A stretch of 64,000 bases of DNA from Marivivens sp. (GTDB taxonomy: Bacteria > Pseudomonadota > Alphaproteobacteria > Rhodobacterales > Rhodobacteraceae), in NCBI GenBank assembly GCA_024642115.1, contig JAHEBU010000006.1, positions 1 to 64,000 of the forward strand. The letters run 5' to 3'. Both the position numbers and the translations under genes were made by a program. The notes under the pieces are model-generated. The model was not told where the DNA came from. It saw nothing but the letters and a program-made list of their open reading frames with translations, and did no database searches. Below are positions 17,142 through 25,338 of the stretch, one piece after another. Position 1 is the first letter of the stretch. Every line of letters starts with the position of its first letter.

Positions 17142-19088
17142 ATGGCCCAAATCTCTCTCACCTTTCCCGATGGCAATGCGCGCAGCTATGACGCAGGCGT
17201 CACGGCAGCCGAAGTGGCGCAGTCGATTGCGCCGTCGCTGGCCAAGGCCGCGATTTCGGCCACGGTCGATGGCGCGCATTACGATCTGGCCTGGCCGATC
17301 AACGCAGACGCGCAGATCGCCATCAACACGCTCAAGGATGACGCGGCGGCGCTGGAACTGATCCGGCACGACTGCGCCCACATCATGGCCCGCGCCGTGC
17401 AGGACATCTGGCCGGACGTAAAGGTCACCATCGGCCCGGTGCGGGACTATGGCTGGTTCTACGATTTCGACCGGGCCGAACCCTTTACCCCCGAGGATCT
17501 GGGTCAGATCGAGGCGAAGATGAAGCAGATCATCAACGCCCGCGATCCGGTCAAAACCGAGGTTTGGGACCGCGCCCGCGCGGTTCAATATTACAAGGAC
17601 CGGGGCGAGCCGTTCAAACTCGAACTGATCGACCGCATCCCCGAAGGCGAGGACCTGCGGATGTATTGGCACGGGCCTTGGCAGGACCTGTGCCGCGGGC
17701 CGCACCTGCAACACACGGGCCAGGTCCCTGCTGATGCGTTCAAGCTGACGCATGTCGCCGGGGCATATTGGCTGGGCGACAGCACCCGCCCGATGTTGCA
17801 GCGCATCTATGGCGTCGCGTTCAAGAACCGCGACGACCTCAAGGCGCACATGACCATGCTCGAGGAAGCCGCCAAGCGCGACCACCGCAAGCTGGGCCGC
17901 GAGATGGACCTGTTCCACATGCAGGAAGAGGCCCCCGGTCAGGTGTTCTGGCACCCCAACGGCTGGACGATCTACACCACGCTTCAGGACTACATGCGTC
18001 GCCAGCAGAAACGCGGCGGCTATGTCGAGGTCAACACGCCCCAAGTCGTCAGCCGCAAGCTGTGGGAGGCGTCGGGCCACTGGGAAAGCTATCAGGAGCA
18101 TATGTTCATCGTCGAAGTGGACGAGGATCACGCACGGGAAAAGACGGTCAACGCGCTCAAACCCATGAACTGCCCCTGCCATGTGCAGGTGTTCAACCAC
18201 GGCCTGAAATCCTATCGCGACCTGCCGCTGCGCATGGCCGAATTCGGATCGTGCAACCGATATGAGCCGTCCGGCGCGTTGCACGGCATCATGCGCGTGC
18301 GCGGCTTTACGCAGGATGACGCCCACATCTTTTGCACCGAGGACCAGATCGAGGCCGAGACGAAGCGGTTCATCGAATTTTTGTCGATGATTTATGCCGA
18401 ACTGGGCTTTGAAAAGTGGTCGATCAAATTCTCGACCCGCCCCGAAAAACGGATCGGCAGCGAAGAAAGCTGGGACCGAGCCGAAGAGGCGTTGGCCAAT
18501 GCCTGCCGCAAGGCGGGTTATGACTTCACCATCAACCCCGGCGAAGGCGCGTTCTATGGGCCAAAGCTGGAATTCGTGCTGACCGACGCCATCGGCCGGG
18601 ATTGGCAGTGCGGGACACTTCAGGTCGATCCCAACCTGCCCGAACGGCTGGATGCCCACTATATCGCGCCCGATGGGGCCAAGCATCGTCCGATCATGCT
18701 GCACCGGGCCTGTCTGGGCTCGTTCGAGCGGTTCATCGGCATCCTGATCGAAGAACACGCCGGCAAGCTGCCGTTCTGGATCGCGCCCCGACAGGTCGTC
18801 GTGGCCTCGATCACGTCCGAGGCGGACGATTATGTCGCCGAAGTGGTCAGCGCCCTGACCAACGCGGGCGTGAGGGCCGAGGCCGACATGCGCAACGAAA
18901 AGATCAACTACAAGGTCCGCGAACATTCGGTCGGCAAGGTCCCCGTCATCCTCGCCGTCGGCGCGCGCGAGGTCGAAGACAAGACCGTCTCGGTCCGTCG
19001 TCTGGGCGAACAGCAGACGCGCATGTCGTCGCTGGCCGACATCGTGGCCGAACTTGGTGCCGAGGCGACGCCGCCCGATCTGCGCTAA
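17142..19088 (+). CDS. thrS: Threonyl-tRNA synthetase
   Basis: 648 residues with the full ThrRS domain order: TGS domain (about 1-62), the editing/second-additional domain with [12 protein letters not shown] and [10 protein letters not shown]-type strands, the class II catalytic core, and an anticodon-binding domain (from about 545, [14 protein letters not shown]). Zinc and motif regions are present in [32 protein letters not shown] and [31 protein letters not shown] precedes the ATG. Essential for charging tRNA-Thr. It is convergent with the sulfotransferase only 15 bases downstream. Confidence 0.97.
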   Translation: MAQISLTFPDGNARSYDAGVTAAEVAQSIAPSLAKAAISATVDGAHYDLAWPINADAQIAINTLKDDAAALELIRHDCAHIMARAVQDIWPDVKVTIGPVRDYGWFYDFDRAEPFTPEDLGQIEAKMKQIINARDPVKTEVWDRARAVQYYKDRGEPFKLELIDRIPEGEDLRMYWHGPWQDLCRGPHLQHTGQVPADAFKLTHVAGAYWLGDSTRPMLQRIYGVAFKNRDDLKAHMTMLEEAAKRDHRKLGREMDLFHMQEEAPGQVFWHPNGWTIYTTLQDYMRRQQKRGGYVEVNTPQVVSRKLWEASGHWESYQEHMFIVEVDEDHAREKTVNALKPMNCPCHVQVFNHGLKSYRDLPLRMAEFGSCNRYEPSGALHGIMRVRGFTQDDAHIFCTEDQIEAETKRFIEFLSMIYAELGFEKWSIKFSTRPEKRIGSEESWDRAEEALANACRKAGYDFTINPGEGAFYGPKLEFVLTDAIGRDWQCGTLQVDPNLPERLDAHYIAPDGAKHRPIMLHRACLGSFERFIGILIEEHAGKLPFWIAPRQVVVASITSEADDYVAEVVSALTNAGVRAEADMRNEKINYKVREHSVGKVPVILAVGAREVEDKTVSVRRLGEQQTRMSSLADIVAELGAEATPPDLR

Positions 19089-19103
19089 CGGGCAAGGGCG
19101 GGA

Positions 19104-19964
19104 TCAGGCTCCCGCCCCCTCCTCAAGCCAAGCCCGCTCGTCCGGTGACAGGGCCGCACCAATGGCCGCGTCATAGGCAGCGTATTGATCCGCCGAAAGT
19201 CGCCCTTCCCACTTGCGGGCGGTGCCGCTGTCGAAAAATCCGGCCTCGGATTTCCACGACCCAGTGCCGCTGCCGGGAACAAACCGGCCTGCGTTGTCGC
19301 GCATGCTCTCGAACGACGAGGCGCGTAAAAGCTCGGCCATCAGCGCGGGCGGATGGTCCGTTTCCAGAATTCCGGCTAACCGCTTTAACGTGCCTGCCGG
19401 ATCGCGGCGCATATCGGCATAGTGAAAGCGGTGGACATTGGGCCGCGCTGATAGGTCAAGCGCCGTGCGGTAATGGCGCAGGATCGCCGCCAGACAAGCG
19501 GAATCGTAGTCCGCCCCTTCATCCGCCCCGTCAAGAAACCGCTGATAGCACAGGTCCGGATCATCGGGATAATACCACGCCAGTGGCGCCTTGGCCTGAT
19601 TGGCCACATGCCGCCGCATCGAAAAGTGGACGTCGAGCGGATGGCGATGCACGACCAGATAGATCGCACTGTCGCGGATCGGGATACCGTCCAACGGTGT
19701 GTGCGTCTTCATCGACCGGCGGTGAGGCTGGGCTGCAAGGCGGCTCATCACCTCGTCCACGTCGCGAAAGCGATGGTCGATCCAGGGCATCGTGACAGAG
19801 GGGTTCGGGGCAACATCCGGGTCGCCGCTCAGCAGCAGGGCGACCATGGCCTGCATCCAGGTCGTGCCGGATTTGGGCGGGGTGCAGACGAAAACGTCGC
19901 CGGGACGGGGCGCCAGTTTGTCCCAGCGCCGATTGTCTGCCACCACCCCAATGTATCTTCGCAT
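19104..19964 (-). CDS. Sulfotransferase (PAPS-dependent)
   Basis: 286 residues; start at 19964, with a G-rich ribosome-binding site (GGGGGACAGCC). The 5'-phosphosulfate loop is VFVCTPPKSGTTWMQAMVAL, and YLVVHRHPLDVHFSMRRHV is the 3'-phosphate-binding strand with the conserved Arg/Ser region. SWKSEAGFF and an acidic C-terminus follow. It resembles cytosolic aryl/alcohol-type sulfotransferases (Sulfotransfer_1), which move sulfate from PAPS to hydroxyl groups. Acceptor unknown. A longer open frame reaches to 20303, but the extra part is antisense-like and overlaps the neighbouring oxidase gene. Confidence 0.88.
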   Translation of the reverse strand: MRRYIGVVADNRRWDKLAPRPGDVFVCTPPKSGTTWMQAMVALLLSGDPDVAPNPSVTMPWIDHRFRDVDEVMSRLAAQPHRRSMKTHTPLDGIPIRDSAIYLVVHRHPLDVHFSMRRHVANQAKAPLAWYYPDDPDLCYQRFLDGADEGADYDSACLAAILRHYRTALDLSARPNVHRFHYADMRRDPAGTLKRLAGILETDHPPALMAELLRASSFESMRDNAGRFVPGSGTGSWKSEAGFFDSGTARKWEGRLSADQYAAYDAAIGAALSPDERAWLEEGAGA

Positions 19965-20059
19965 GGCTGTCCCCCGGTTGGGGGAGGGTAACATGAGGTA
20001 TCCGACACGGCCAAACCTGAACTTTCCACGAATTTCAGCAGGAAAGCTCCGACGCTCCA

Positions 20060-20713
20060 CTAATACATCGAGTTGCGGTATTCGACCTCGAGGTCGGCAT
20101 CCATCCTGGCCTGCGCCGCCGGGTCCGCAGGCGCGCCGGTCGTCTGGTCGAGGATCATCTTGACCAGCGACGGCATCGCGCTGCGGTCCTGCCGGGCTGC
20201 CGGGTCCCACAGGGAGGACCGGCGGAACGCCTTGGCGCAATGCAGGAACACCTCGGCCACATGGACCGCGATGGCGACGGTGGGCGTGCGACCATTGACG
20301 CATAGGTCAGCCAGCAGAGCCGGATCGGTGGTGATCTGCGCCCTGCCATTGACACGCAGCGTGTCGTCGAACCCTGGCACTAGGAACAGCAATCCGACCG
20401 CCGGATTGGCCAGAATATTGGTCAGGGTATCCAGCCGATTGTTGCCGGGGCGGTCGGGAATCAGCAGCGTCCGGTCGTCCAGCACGCGGACAAATCCCGC
20501 CGGATCGCCGCGCGGGCTGACATCGGCGCGCCCCTCGGGCGACTGGGTGCCCATGCACAGGAACGGCGAGCGGGCGACAAAGGCGCGGGCGTGTGGGTCC
20601 AGACGGTCGAGGCATTTGCGCATCGCAAGATCATGCGTCGGCGCAAACAGCGCCCTCAGCCCCGCCTCGTCGCAGATCAGATGGTCAGGGTTCAACGGGA
20701 TCGTCGGGGCCAT
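20060..20713 (-). CDS. Pyridoxamine 5'-phosphate oxidase-family FMN protein (MSMEG_1061-like)
   Basis: 217 residues. A split-barrel flavin-binding protein: FLCMGTQSPEGRADVSPRGD and LLIPDRPGNNRLDTLTNILANP are the core motifs, with TLRVNGRAQITTDPALL and KAFRRSSLWDPAA after them. The opening HDLAMRKCLDRLDPHARAF fits the MSMEG_1061 subgroup. Probably an F420- or FMN-dependent reductase/oxidase of unknown substrate rather than PdxH, since the PLP-binding residues of PdxH are not recognisable. Stands 95 bases upstream of the sulfotransferase on the same strand. Confidence 0.85.
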   Translation of the reverse strand: MAPTIPLNPDHLICDEAGLRALFAPTHDLAMRKCLDRLDPHARAFVARSPFLCMGTQSPEGRADVSPRGDPAGFVRVLDDRTLLIPDRPGNNRLDTLTNILANPAVGLLFLVPGFDDTLRVNGRAQITTDPALLADLCVNGRTPTVAIAVHVAEVFLHCAKAFRRSSLWDPAARQDRSAMPSLVKMILDQTTGAPADPAAQARMDADLEVEYRNSMY

Positions 20714-21134
20714 TCTGGTCAGTCCTTTGCCCGGACGCGGCGCCGCGTCTGGGGGATCGCGGGAACGCTAGCACCCGGTCCATCAGGCGCCAACTTGAAA
20801 CCGCGCCTGTGAGGTGAAGGGGCTATTGTAACATTCCGTGAGAGCAAGACAGAAAAGGCCGTCTCTTGCAGCGATTCTGAATTTGGCTGAAACATGCGGG
20901 AGGGTCGTGATGTAACACTGGGTCGAAAATCCTGGGACCCACCGCTAGTTTCATGCGATTTTCCGCCGCCCGCCCCCTGCGACAGCCCGTCGCAGGCTCA
21001 CAGCGCCTCACGGAACCGCGAGCCACGGGAGCGTGAGTGGCCGCAAGGCAAAACGGACCGATAGGGTATGGGCATCACCCTGAACCTCGGTGATCGTCAG
21101 TAACCGAAACGACCCTTTGAAAAGGAACCACACC
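20714..21134. other. 421-base non-coding interval upstream of bufA
   Basis: No convincing gene. It holds a perfect 8-bp hairpin (CCTGCGAC 20976-20983, GTCGCAGG 20989-20996) and, just after, CTCACG/CGTGAG arms (about 21006-21036). GTAAC elements appear at about 20829 and 20913 but are not followed at about 16 bases by the CGAA/CGTC expected of an ECF promoter, so no promoter is called. The length and hairpins suggest regulation of the bufferin genes. Confidence 0.5.
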
Positions 21135-21482
21135 ATGTCCAAGTCCAACACCCTGATCCTTGCCACCGCCATTGCCACCGCCCTGTCGGGTCTGGCCCAC
21201 ACCGCCGCCGCCGCAGGTGACGAGAAGTGCTTTGGCGTGGCTCTGGCCGGCAAGAACGACTGCGCCGCCGGCCCCGGCACCACCTGTGCAGGCACGTCCA
21301 AGGTCGATTACCAGGGCAACGCCTGGTCGCTTGTTCCCGCCGGCACCTGCGAAACGATGGAGCTGCCCGACGGCCGCCACGGCGTGACCGCGGCCAAGCT
21401 TGAGGCCGAAGGCAAGTTCGGCATCGACCGCGACCTGCCCGAAGGCACGTCGAACGACGGTCTGATGATGATTTCCATGTAA
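21135..21482 (+). CDS. bufA: BufA-type bufferin precursor (DUF2282)
   Basis: 115 residues; start at 21135 after AAAAGGAACCACACC. A signal peptide ([21 protein letters not shown]) is followed by the DUF2282 core: [34 protein letters not shown], giving four cysteines at 32, 43, 51 and 72. In characterised bufferins the core cysteines are converted to thiooxazole heterocycles by the MNIO enzyme and the secreted peptide binds copper. The next three genes are the expected maturation set. A REP-hairpin-REP region separates it from bufB, which could make bufA transcripts more abundant than the enzymes. Confidence 0.9.
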   Translation: MSKSNTLILATAIATALSGLAHTAAAAGDEKCFGVALAGKNDCAAGPGTTCAGTSKVDYQGNAWSLVPAGTCETMELPDGRHGVTAAKLEAEGKFGIDRDLPEGTSNDGLMMISM

Positions 21483-21491
21483 TCCGGCCTC

Positions 21492-21586
21492 GTAAGGTGG
21501 GTTCAAACCCACCTTACCTTTCGGCGGGCCCGACCCATCCGGGCCCGCCGATCCCAAGTTGTAAGTTGGGTTGAAACCCACCTTAC
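21492..21586. repeat. Two family B REP palindromes flanking a GC hairpin (bufA-bufB intercistronic)
   Basis: The first palindrome is perfect over 12-bp arms (GTAAGGTGGGTT, CA, reverse complement; 21492-21517). The second (21561-21586) has one mismatch (GTAAGTTGGGTT). Between them lies a 12-bp perfect stem (TCGGCGGGCCCG 21521-21532 with 21540-21551). The plan is the same as in the 158-bp units, but the central hairpin is a different sequence. Confidence 0.85.
21521..21551 (+). terminator. Strong hairpin between bufA and bufB, probable attenuator
   Basis: 12-bp GC stem with a 7-base loop, 39 bases past the bufA stop. No U-run follows, so it more likely stabilises the bufA 3' end or causes partial termination than fully ends transcription, since bufB-bufC-doxX follow on the same strand. 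Confidence 0.5.
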
Positions 21587-21611
21587 GCCCAGCCTGTCCA
21601 GAGGTTTCCCG

Positions 21612-22463
21612 ATGTTCGACACGCCCCCCGCATCGCTTCCCGCCCGGCCCGGCGTTGGCTACAAGCCGCAGCACTATGCCGACATTCTGAGCAACCCCGC
21701 CCCGGTTGGCTGGCTGGAAATCCACGCCGAAAACTACATGGGCGACGGTGGCCGCCCGCTGGCCCAACTGCGGCACCTGACCGAACGGTTCCCCCTGTCT
21801 GTCCACGGCGTTGGCCTGTCGATCGGCGGCGAAGGCAGGCTCGACCCCGATCACCTTGCCCGGCTCAAGCGGCTGGTGGGCTGGTCCAACCCGGCCAGCT
21901 TTTCCGAACATCTGGCATGGTCCACGCATGACAGCCAGTTTTTGAACGACCTGCTCCCCCTGCCCTATACCGCCGCAACCTTGACCCGCGTGGCCGACCA
22001 TATCGACGAAGTGCAGACCGCGCTTGGCCGTCGGATGCTGCTGGAAAACCCCTCCAGCTACCTCGCCTTTGCCCAGTCCGAGATGTCAGAGACCGAGTTT
22101 CTGCGTGCGCTGGTGCAGCGCACCGGCTGCGGCCTGCTGCTCGACGTAAACAACGTCTTTGTCTCGGCCACCAACTTCGGGACCAGTCCGCAGGCCTACA
22201 TCGACGCCTTTCCGCTGGACGCCGTGGGGGAAATCCACCTTGGCGGCCATGACGAGGATACCGACGACGACGGTCGCCCCCTGCTGATCGACAGCCACGG
22301 CAAACCCGTCGTCGATCCGGTCTGGGCGCTGCTCGACTACACCCTCGCCCGGTCTGGTCCCAAGCCGCTGCTGATCGAATGGGACAACGACGTGCCGGAC
22401 TGGCCCGTTCTGGCGGCCGAGGCCGCGCGTACCGCCGATGCACTTGCCCGGGTGCCCGCATGA
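21612..22463 (+). CDS. bufB: MNIO (DUF692) multinuclear iron oxidase, bufferin maturation
   Basis: 283 residues, a TIM-barrel DUF692 enzyme of the MbnB/BufB class that oxidises precursor cysteines. Likely iron ligands are visible in order: [10 protein letters not shown] (His38, Glu40), SVHGVGL (His65), FSEHLAW (His100), LLENPSSYL (Glu145, Asn146), [10 protein letters not shown] (Asp178, Asn180), and EIHLGGH (His209, His213). The opening [13 protein letters not shown] is also typical. It overlaps bufC by ATGA, implying coupling. Directly follows bufA, the likely substrate. Confidence 0.94.
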   Translation: MFDTPPASLPARPGVGYKPQHYADILSNPAPVGWLEIHAENYMGDGGRPLAQLRHLTERFPLSVHGVGLSIGGEGRLDPDHLARLKRLVGWSNPASFSEHLAWSTHDSQFLNDLLPLPYTAATLTRVADHIDEVQTALGRRMLLENPSSYLAFAQSEMSETEFLRALVQRTGCGLLLDVNNVFVSATNFGTSPQAYIDAFPLDAVGEIHLGGHDEDTDDDGRPLLIDSHGKPVVDPVWALLDYTLARSGPKPLLIEWDNDVPDWPVLAAEAARTADALARVPA

Positions 22464-23203
22464 CCGGGCAATCCGAATTCGCCGCCGCCCTTCTAGACCC
22501 TGCACGGGCCACCCCGCCCGGCCTGACCGACGGATCGGGCGCCCCCACGACCCGCCGCTACGATGTCTATCGCAACAACGTCACGGTCAGCCTGGCCGAT
22601 GCCCTCGAATCCGCCTTTCCGGTGGTGCGCAAACTGGTGGGCGAGGCATTTTTCCGGGCAATGGCGCAAGTATTCGTCCGCGCCCACCCGCCCCGTTCGC
22701 CGCTCATGATGTTTTACGGGGCCGACATGCCCGGCTTTCTGGAGGGGTTCGCGCCGGTCGCCAAACTGCCCTATTTGCCTGATGTTGCCCGGCTCGAACT
22801 GGCCCTGCGGCAGAGCTACCACGCCGCGGACTGCGTCCCGCTGGACCCGGCAGCGCTGGGTCAGATCGCGCCGGAACGTCTGGGCGATGTCCGGTTCATC
22901 TTTGCCCCGGCGGTCCACCTGCTGCGGTCCGATTGGCCGATCCACGGCATCTGGCGGGCCAACATGGTTGACGGGTCGCCTGCACCCGCGATGCAGCCCG
23001 AAACCGTCCTTGTCACCCGCCCGGCCTACGATCCGGACATCGCTCCGCTCGACACCCAAGCGGCGACTTTCGTCGCGACACTGATGTCCGGCGAACCGCT
23101 GACCGCGGCATTGGAAGCCGCCCGAGGGGGATTTGACCCCGGCCCGGTCCTCGGCCTTCTCCTCACATCCGGCGCCCTGACCGCCCTCACACCCGGAGAC
23201 TGA
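22460..23203 (+). CDS. bufC: DUF2063-family partner of the MNIO enzyme
   Basis: 247 residues. The N-terminal half has the DUF2063 signature ([58 protein letters not shown]), and the C-terminal part contains [14 protein letters not shown]. Proteins of this family pair with DUF692 enzymes and are thought to bind the precursor's leader and present it to the oxidase. Starts inside the bufB stop codon (ATGA) and ends one base before the doxX start, a tight operon. Confidence 0.92.
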   Translation: MTGQSEFAAALLDPARATPPGLTDGSGAPTTRRYDVYRNNVTVSLADALESAFPVVRKLVGEAFFRAMAQVFVRAHPPRSPLMMFYGADMPGFLEGFAPVAKLPYLPDVARLELALRQSYHAADCVPLDPAALGQIAPERLGDVRFIFAPAVHLLRSDWPIHGIWRANMVDGSPAPAMQPETVLVTRPAYDPDIAPLDTQAATFVATLMSGEPLTAALEAARGGFDPGPVLGLLLTSGALTALTPGD

Positions 23204-23204
23204 C

Positions 23205-23747
23205 ATGATCAGCCTGTACGCAACCCTGACCCGGCGGCTCGATGCCGCCGCCCCCATCGTCCTGCCCACGCTGGCGCGGTTCGTCTTTGCAGCGGTCCTG
23301 CTGCTCTATTTCTGGAATTCGGCGCTGTCCAAGGTGGGCGATGGCCTGTTGGGCGTATTGCACCCCTCTTCGGGCGCCTACGTCCAGATCTTTCCCAAGG
23401 TGATGGAGGCCGTGGGCTATGACACATCGCAGCTTGGCCTGTTCCACTGGGTGGTCGTCACGGCAGGCACGCTGGCGGAGTTTGCCCTGCCGTTTCTGAT
23501 CCTTGTGGGGGCACTGACGCGGCCTGCGGCGCTCGGGATGATCGGGTTCATCGTCGTGCAATCGCTGACCGATCTCTATGGTCACGGCGGGATCGCGCAG
23601 GCGGCGACGGTGGGGGCATGGTTCGACCGGCTGTCGGACGGCCTGATCCTGGACCAGCGCAGTTTCTGGGTGCTGGGGCTGTCCGTGCTGGTGTTTCTGG
23701 GGGCTGGGCCGTTGTCTGTGGACCGGCTGGTTTCGCGTCAGAAGTGA
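23205..23747 (+). CDS. DoxX-family membrane protein of the bufferin operon
   Basis: 180 residues with four to five membrane segments, for example ARFVFAAVLLLYFWNSALSK, WVVVTAGTLAEFALPFLILV and LGMIGFIVVQSLTDLY. This is a DoxX/MauE-like quinone-linked membrane protein. DoxX proteins commonly form the fourth gene of DUF2282-DUF692-DUF2063 clusters (BufD). Its role may be electron transfer or membrane-side support of bufferin maturation, but this is not settled. TGAC-ATG spacing from bufC. The final 10 bases overlap the convergent membrane protein gene. Confidence 0.88.
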   Translation: MISLYATLTRRLDAAAPIVLPTLARFVFAAVLLLYFWNSALSKVGDGLLGVLHPSSGAYVQIFPKVMEAVGYDTSQLGLFHWVVVTAGTLAEFALPFLILVGALTRPAALGMIGFIVVQSLTDLYGHGGIAQAATVGAWFDRLSDGLILDQRSFWVLGLSVLVFLGAGPLSVDRLVSRQK

Positions 23748-24106
23748 GCTTTTTCTTCGTCCGGCTTGCCCGCCGCGATGGCCAGAATACCCCCCAGCCC
23801 GGCAAAGCCGATGGGGAACATCGTGCCGACATTGAACCCGAAGGCCGCAAAGAAACACCCCGCCGAGACCAGCATGAGGACGCCCCCCCACAAGGCGCGG
23901 GCGCGGGCCATCGCCCCGCCCGCAATGGCAAGCAATGGGGCCACAAAGCTGGCAAACTTGATGAATCCCGGGTTCTGGAACGATCCGAACATCTGTCCCA
24001 CCTCGGCGTTGCGGGTGCTGAGTTCGGCATATCCATAACCGAACAGGCCGACCACGATGCCGATCAGGCCCGCGATCAATCCAAGGGTCATGGCGGCGTT
24101 GCGCAT
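23738..24106 (-). CDS. Small four-helix membrane protein (DUF4064-like)
   Basis: 122 residues, nearly all membrane: LGLIAGLIGIVVGLFGYGYA, FASFVAPLLAIAGGAMA, ALWGGVLMLVSAGCFFAAFG and IGFAGLGGILAIAAG. Four segments joined by short loops, with a short acidic tail, resemble the DUF4064 type of small membrane proteins. Function unknown. The start could be 24106 or the Met five codons later. Overlaps the doxX 3' end by 10 bases, convergently. Confidence 0.7.
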   Translation of the reverse strand: MRNAAMTLGLIAGLIGIVVGLFGYGYAELSTRNAEVGQMFGSFQNPGFIKFASFVAPLLAIAGGAMARARALWGGVLMLVSAGCFFAAFGFNVGTMFPIGFAGLGGILAIAAGKPDEEKAHF

Positions 24107-24149
24107 GGTCGTCCTCCGGTCTGGTCCCCTTCACATAAGGGGGATCGGG

Positions 24150-24479
24150 TTATTCGCCAAGAAGGGCGGCGCGAGTTTCGGGGCCCCAGCCGATGAACCA
24201 GTGGCCGGCGTTCTGAATGACCGGGCGTTTCATCAAGGTCGGGTTATCTTTCAACAGCTTGGCGGGATCTTGGGCGCGGTCGGCGTCGGACAGTCCACGC
24301 CAGGTGGTCGAGGATCGGTTGATCGCCCGGTCCCCGAACTGCGCCAGGATCGCGGTCAGGTCCTCGGGCAGGACCCCATCGGCGCGGACGTCGATCACCT
24401 GCGGGTCCAGCCCGGCCGCGCGCAATTCCGTTAACGCTTTTCGGCATGTGTCACAGGACTTTAGCCCAAAAAATCGCAT
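24150..24479 (-). CDS. ArsC/Spx-family thioredoxin-fold protein
   Basis: 109 residues; the start at 24479 follows AAGGAGGCACTG. MRFFGLKSCDTCRKALTEL carries a CxxC, and LMKRPVIQNAGHWFIGWGPE is the usual C-terminal Arg-Pro-hydrophobic motif. This is the YffB/Spx-like branch rather than a proven arsenate reductase. A paralogue lies at 24951-25277 on the same strand on the other side of the cold-shock gene. Confidence 0.87.
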   Translation of the reverse strand: MRFFGLKSCDTCRKALTELRAAGLDPQVIDVRADGVLPEDLTAILAQFGDRAINRSSTTWRGLSDADRAQDPAKLLKDNPTLMKRPVIQNAGHWFIGWGPETRAALLGE

Positions 24480-24651
24480 CAGTGCCTCCTTCTTGGGCAA
24501 CGGTCGGCAGAGCAACCCGATTTCAACGCCCCGCCATTTGCCTTTTTCAGTTTTGCCCTATCCTTGAACGAAAGGCTACGGGAAGTCCGCCTTTGTCGCG
24601 GGGCCCAAGACCTGCCCCGGTCCGCAAGGACCCGAGACGAAGGAGACTGCA

Positions 24652-24858
24652 ATGGCGACCGGTACCGTAAAATGGTTCAATACAACAAAGGGTTACGGGT
24701 TCATCGCGCCCGATGACGGCGGCAAGGACATCTTTGTCCACGTATCGGCCGTGGAACAATCGGGGATGACTGGCCTTGCCGACAACCAGAAGATCGGGTT
24801 CGACCTGATCGAGGGGCGGGACGGGCGGCAGATGGCCGGAAACCTGCGCAAACCCTGA
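24652..24858 (+). CDS. Cold-shock domain protein
   Basis: 68 residues, a single CSD: GTVKWFNTTKGYGFIAPDDG contains RNP1 (KGYGFI), and KDIFVHVSAVE is RNP2. It binds single-stranded RNA/DNA and melts RNA structure. GAAGGAGACTGCA precedes the ATG, and the 172-base leader from 24480 could include the long structured 5' UTR usual for csp genes. Codes for no C-terminal extension. Followed by an unusual run of four 11-bp GTACA repeats. Confidence 0.95.
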   Translation: MATGTVKWFNTTKGYGFIAPDDGGKDIFVHVSAVEQSGMTGLADNQKIGFDLIEGRDGRQMAGNLRKP

Positions 24859-24868
24859 GGCACGGGGC

Positions 24869-24912
24869 GTACACAAGCCGTACACACGCTGTACACCGGC
24901 TGTACAGACACT
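24869..24912. repeat. Four 11-bp tandem repeats beginning GTACA
   Basis: GTACAC begins at 24869, 24880 and 24891, with GTACAG at 24902; the period is exactly 11 bp and the filler is GC-rich (AAGCC, ACGCT, CGGCT, ACACT). The first unit starts 10 bases after the csp stop. The period is about one helical turn, as in protein-binding arrays. Confidence 0.8.
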
Positions 24913-24950
24913 GCGCACGGCGCAACGGGCCGCGGCGCAACACAGCAGGG

Positions 24951-25277
24951 TCAGAGACCCCAGATCGCCTGCACCGCGGGGGTCCATCCCACGGTCCACC
25001 GGGTGCCGTCGGTGATCACCGGACGGGCCATCATGGCGGGGGCGTGGGCCAGCTGCACCTCGATTTCCGATTCCCGGATGTAGGGGGTCATGGAGCGGTA
25101 GGCGGGCGAGGCTTTGTCGAGGACATTTGCGCCGACATTGACCGCAAGGGTCGCCCATTCGTCGGGAGAGAGCGGCTCGGCCCGGACATCGCGGAAGATC
25201 ACGGGGATGCCCGCCCGGTCGAAGGCCTTGAGAGCGTTGGTGCAGGTGGAACAGGTGGGCAGGCCATAGAGGGTCAT
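24951..25277 (-). CDS. ArsC/Spx-family thioredoxin-fold protein (second copy)
   Basis: 108 residues: MTLYGLPTCSTCTNALKAFD with a CxxC, IPVIFRDVRAEPLSPDEWAT, and MMARPVITDGTRWTVGW as the C-terminal Arg-Pro motif. Clearly homologous in plan to the protein at 24150 but diverged, so an old duplication. Role is likely redox or stress related; arsenate reduction is not supported by any ars gene here. Converges with the cold-shock gene. Confidence 0.87.
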   Translation of the reverse strand: MTLYGLPTCSTCTNALKAFDRAGIPVIFRDVRAEPLSPDEWATLAVNVGANVLDKASPAYRSMTPYIRESEIEVQLAHAPAMMARPVITDGTRWTVGWTPAVQAIWGL

Positions 25278-25338
25278 GGAGCGGTCCGTTCAGTGTGTTG
25301 TTCACAAGCTGTTAACCACAGCGCGCGCAGGGTGCGCC

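Noticed and set aside
16968-18926. A 652-codon open frame antisense to thrS
   Set aside because: thrS is unmistakable with all motifs. The antisense frame stays open because of high G+C third positions and shows no domain or start signal.
19964-20303. A longer sulfotransferase with a 113-residue N-terminal extension
   Set aside because: The extra part overlaps the oxidase gene, is Arg/Gly-rich and has no start signal; the fold starts just before the PAPS-binding loop.
20829-20945. ECF-sigma promoter for bufA (GTAAC elements)
   Set aside because: GTAACA occurs twice, but CGAA/CGTC is not found at about 16 bases, so spacing is wrong for a known ECF promoter.
20823-21026. A 67-codon minus-strand open frame in the bufA leader
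   Set aside because: Cys/Arg-rich shadow without ribosome-binding site and crossing the perfect hairpin.
21492-21586. Transposon ends or attachment sites around bufA-bufB
   Set aside because: The palindromes match the dispersed family B REPs and enclose no gene; no target duplication is seen.
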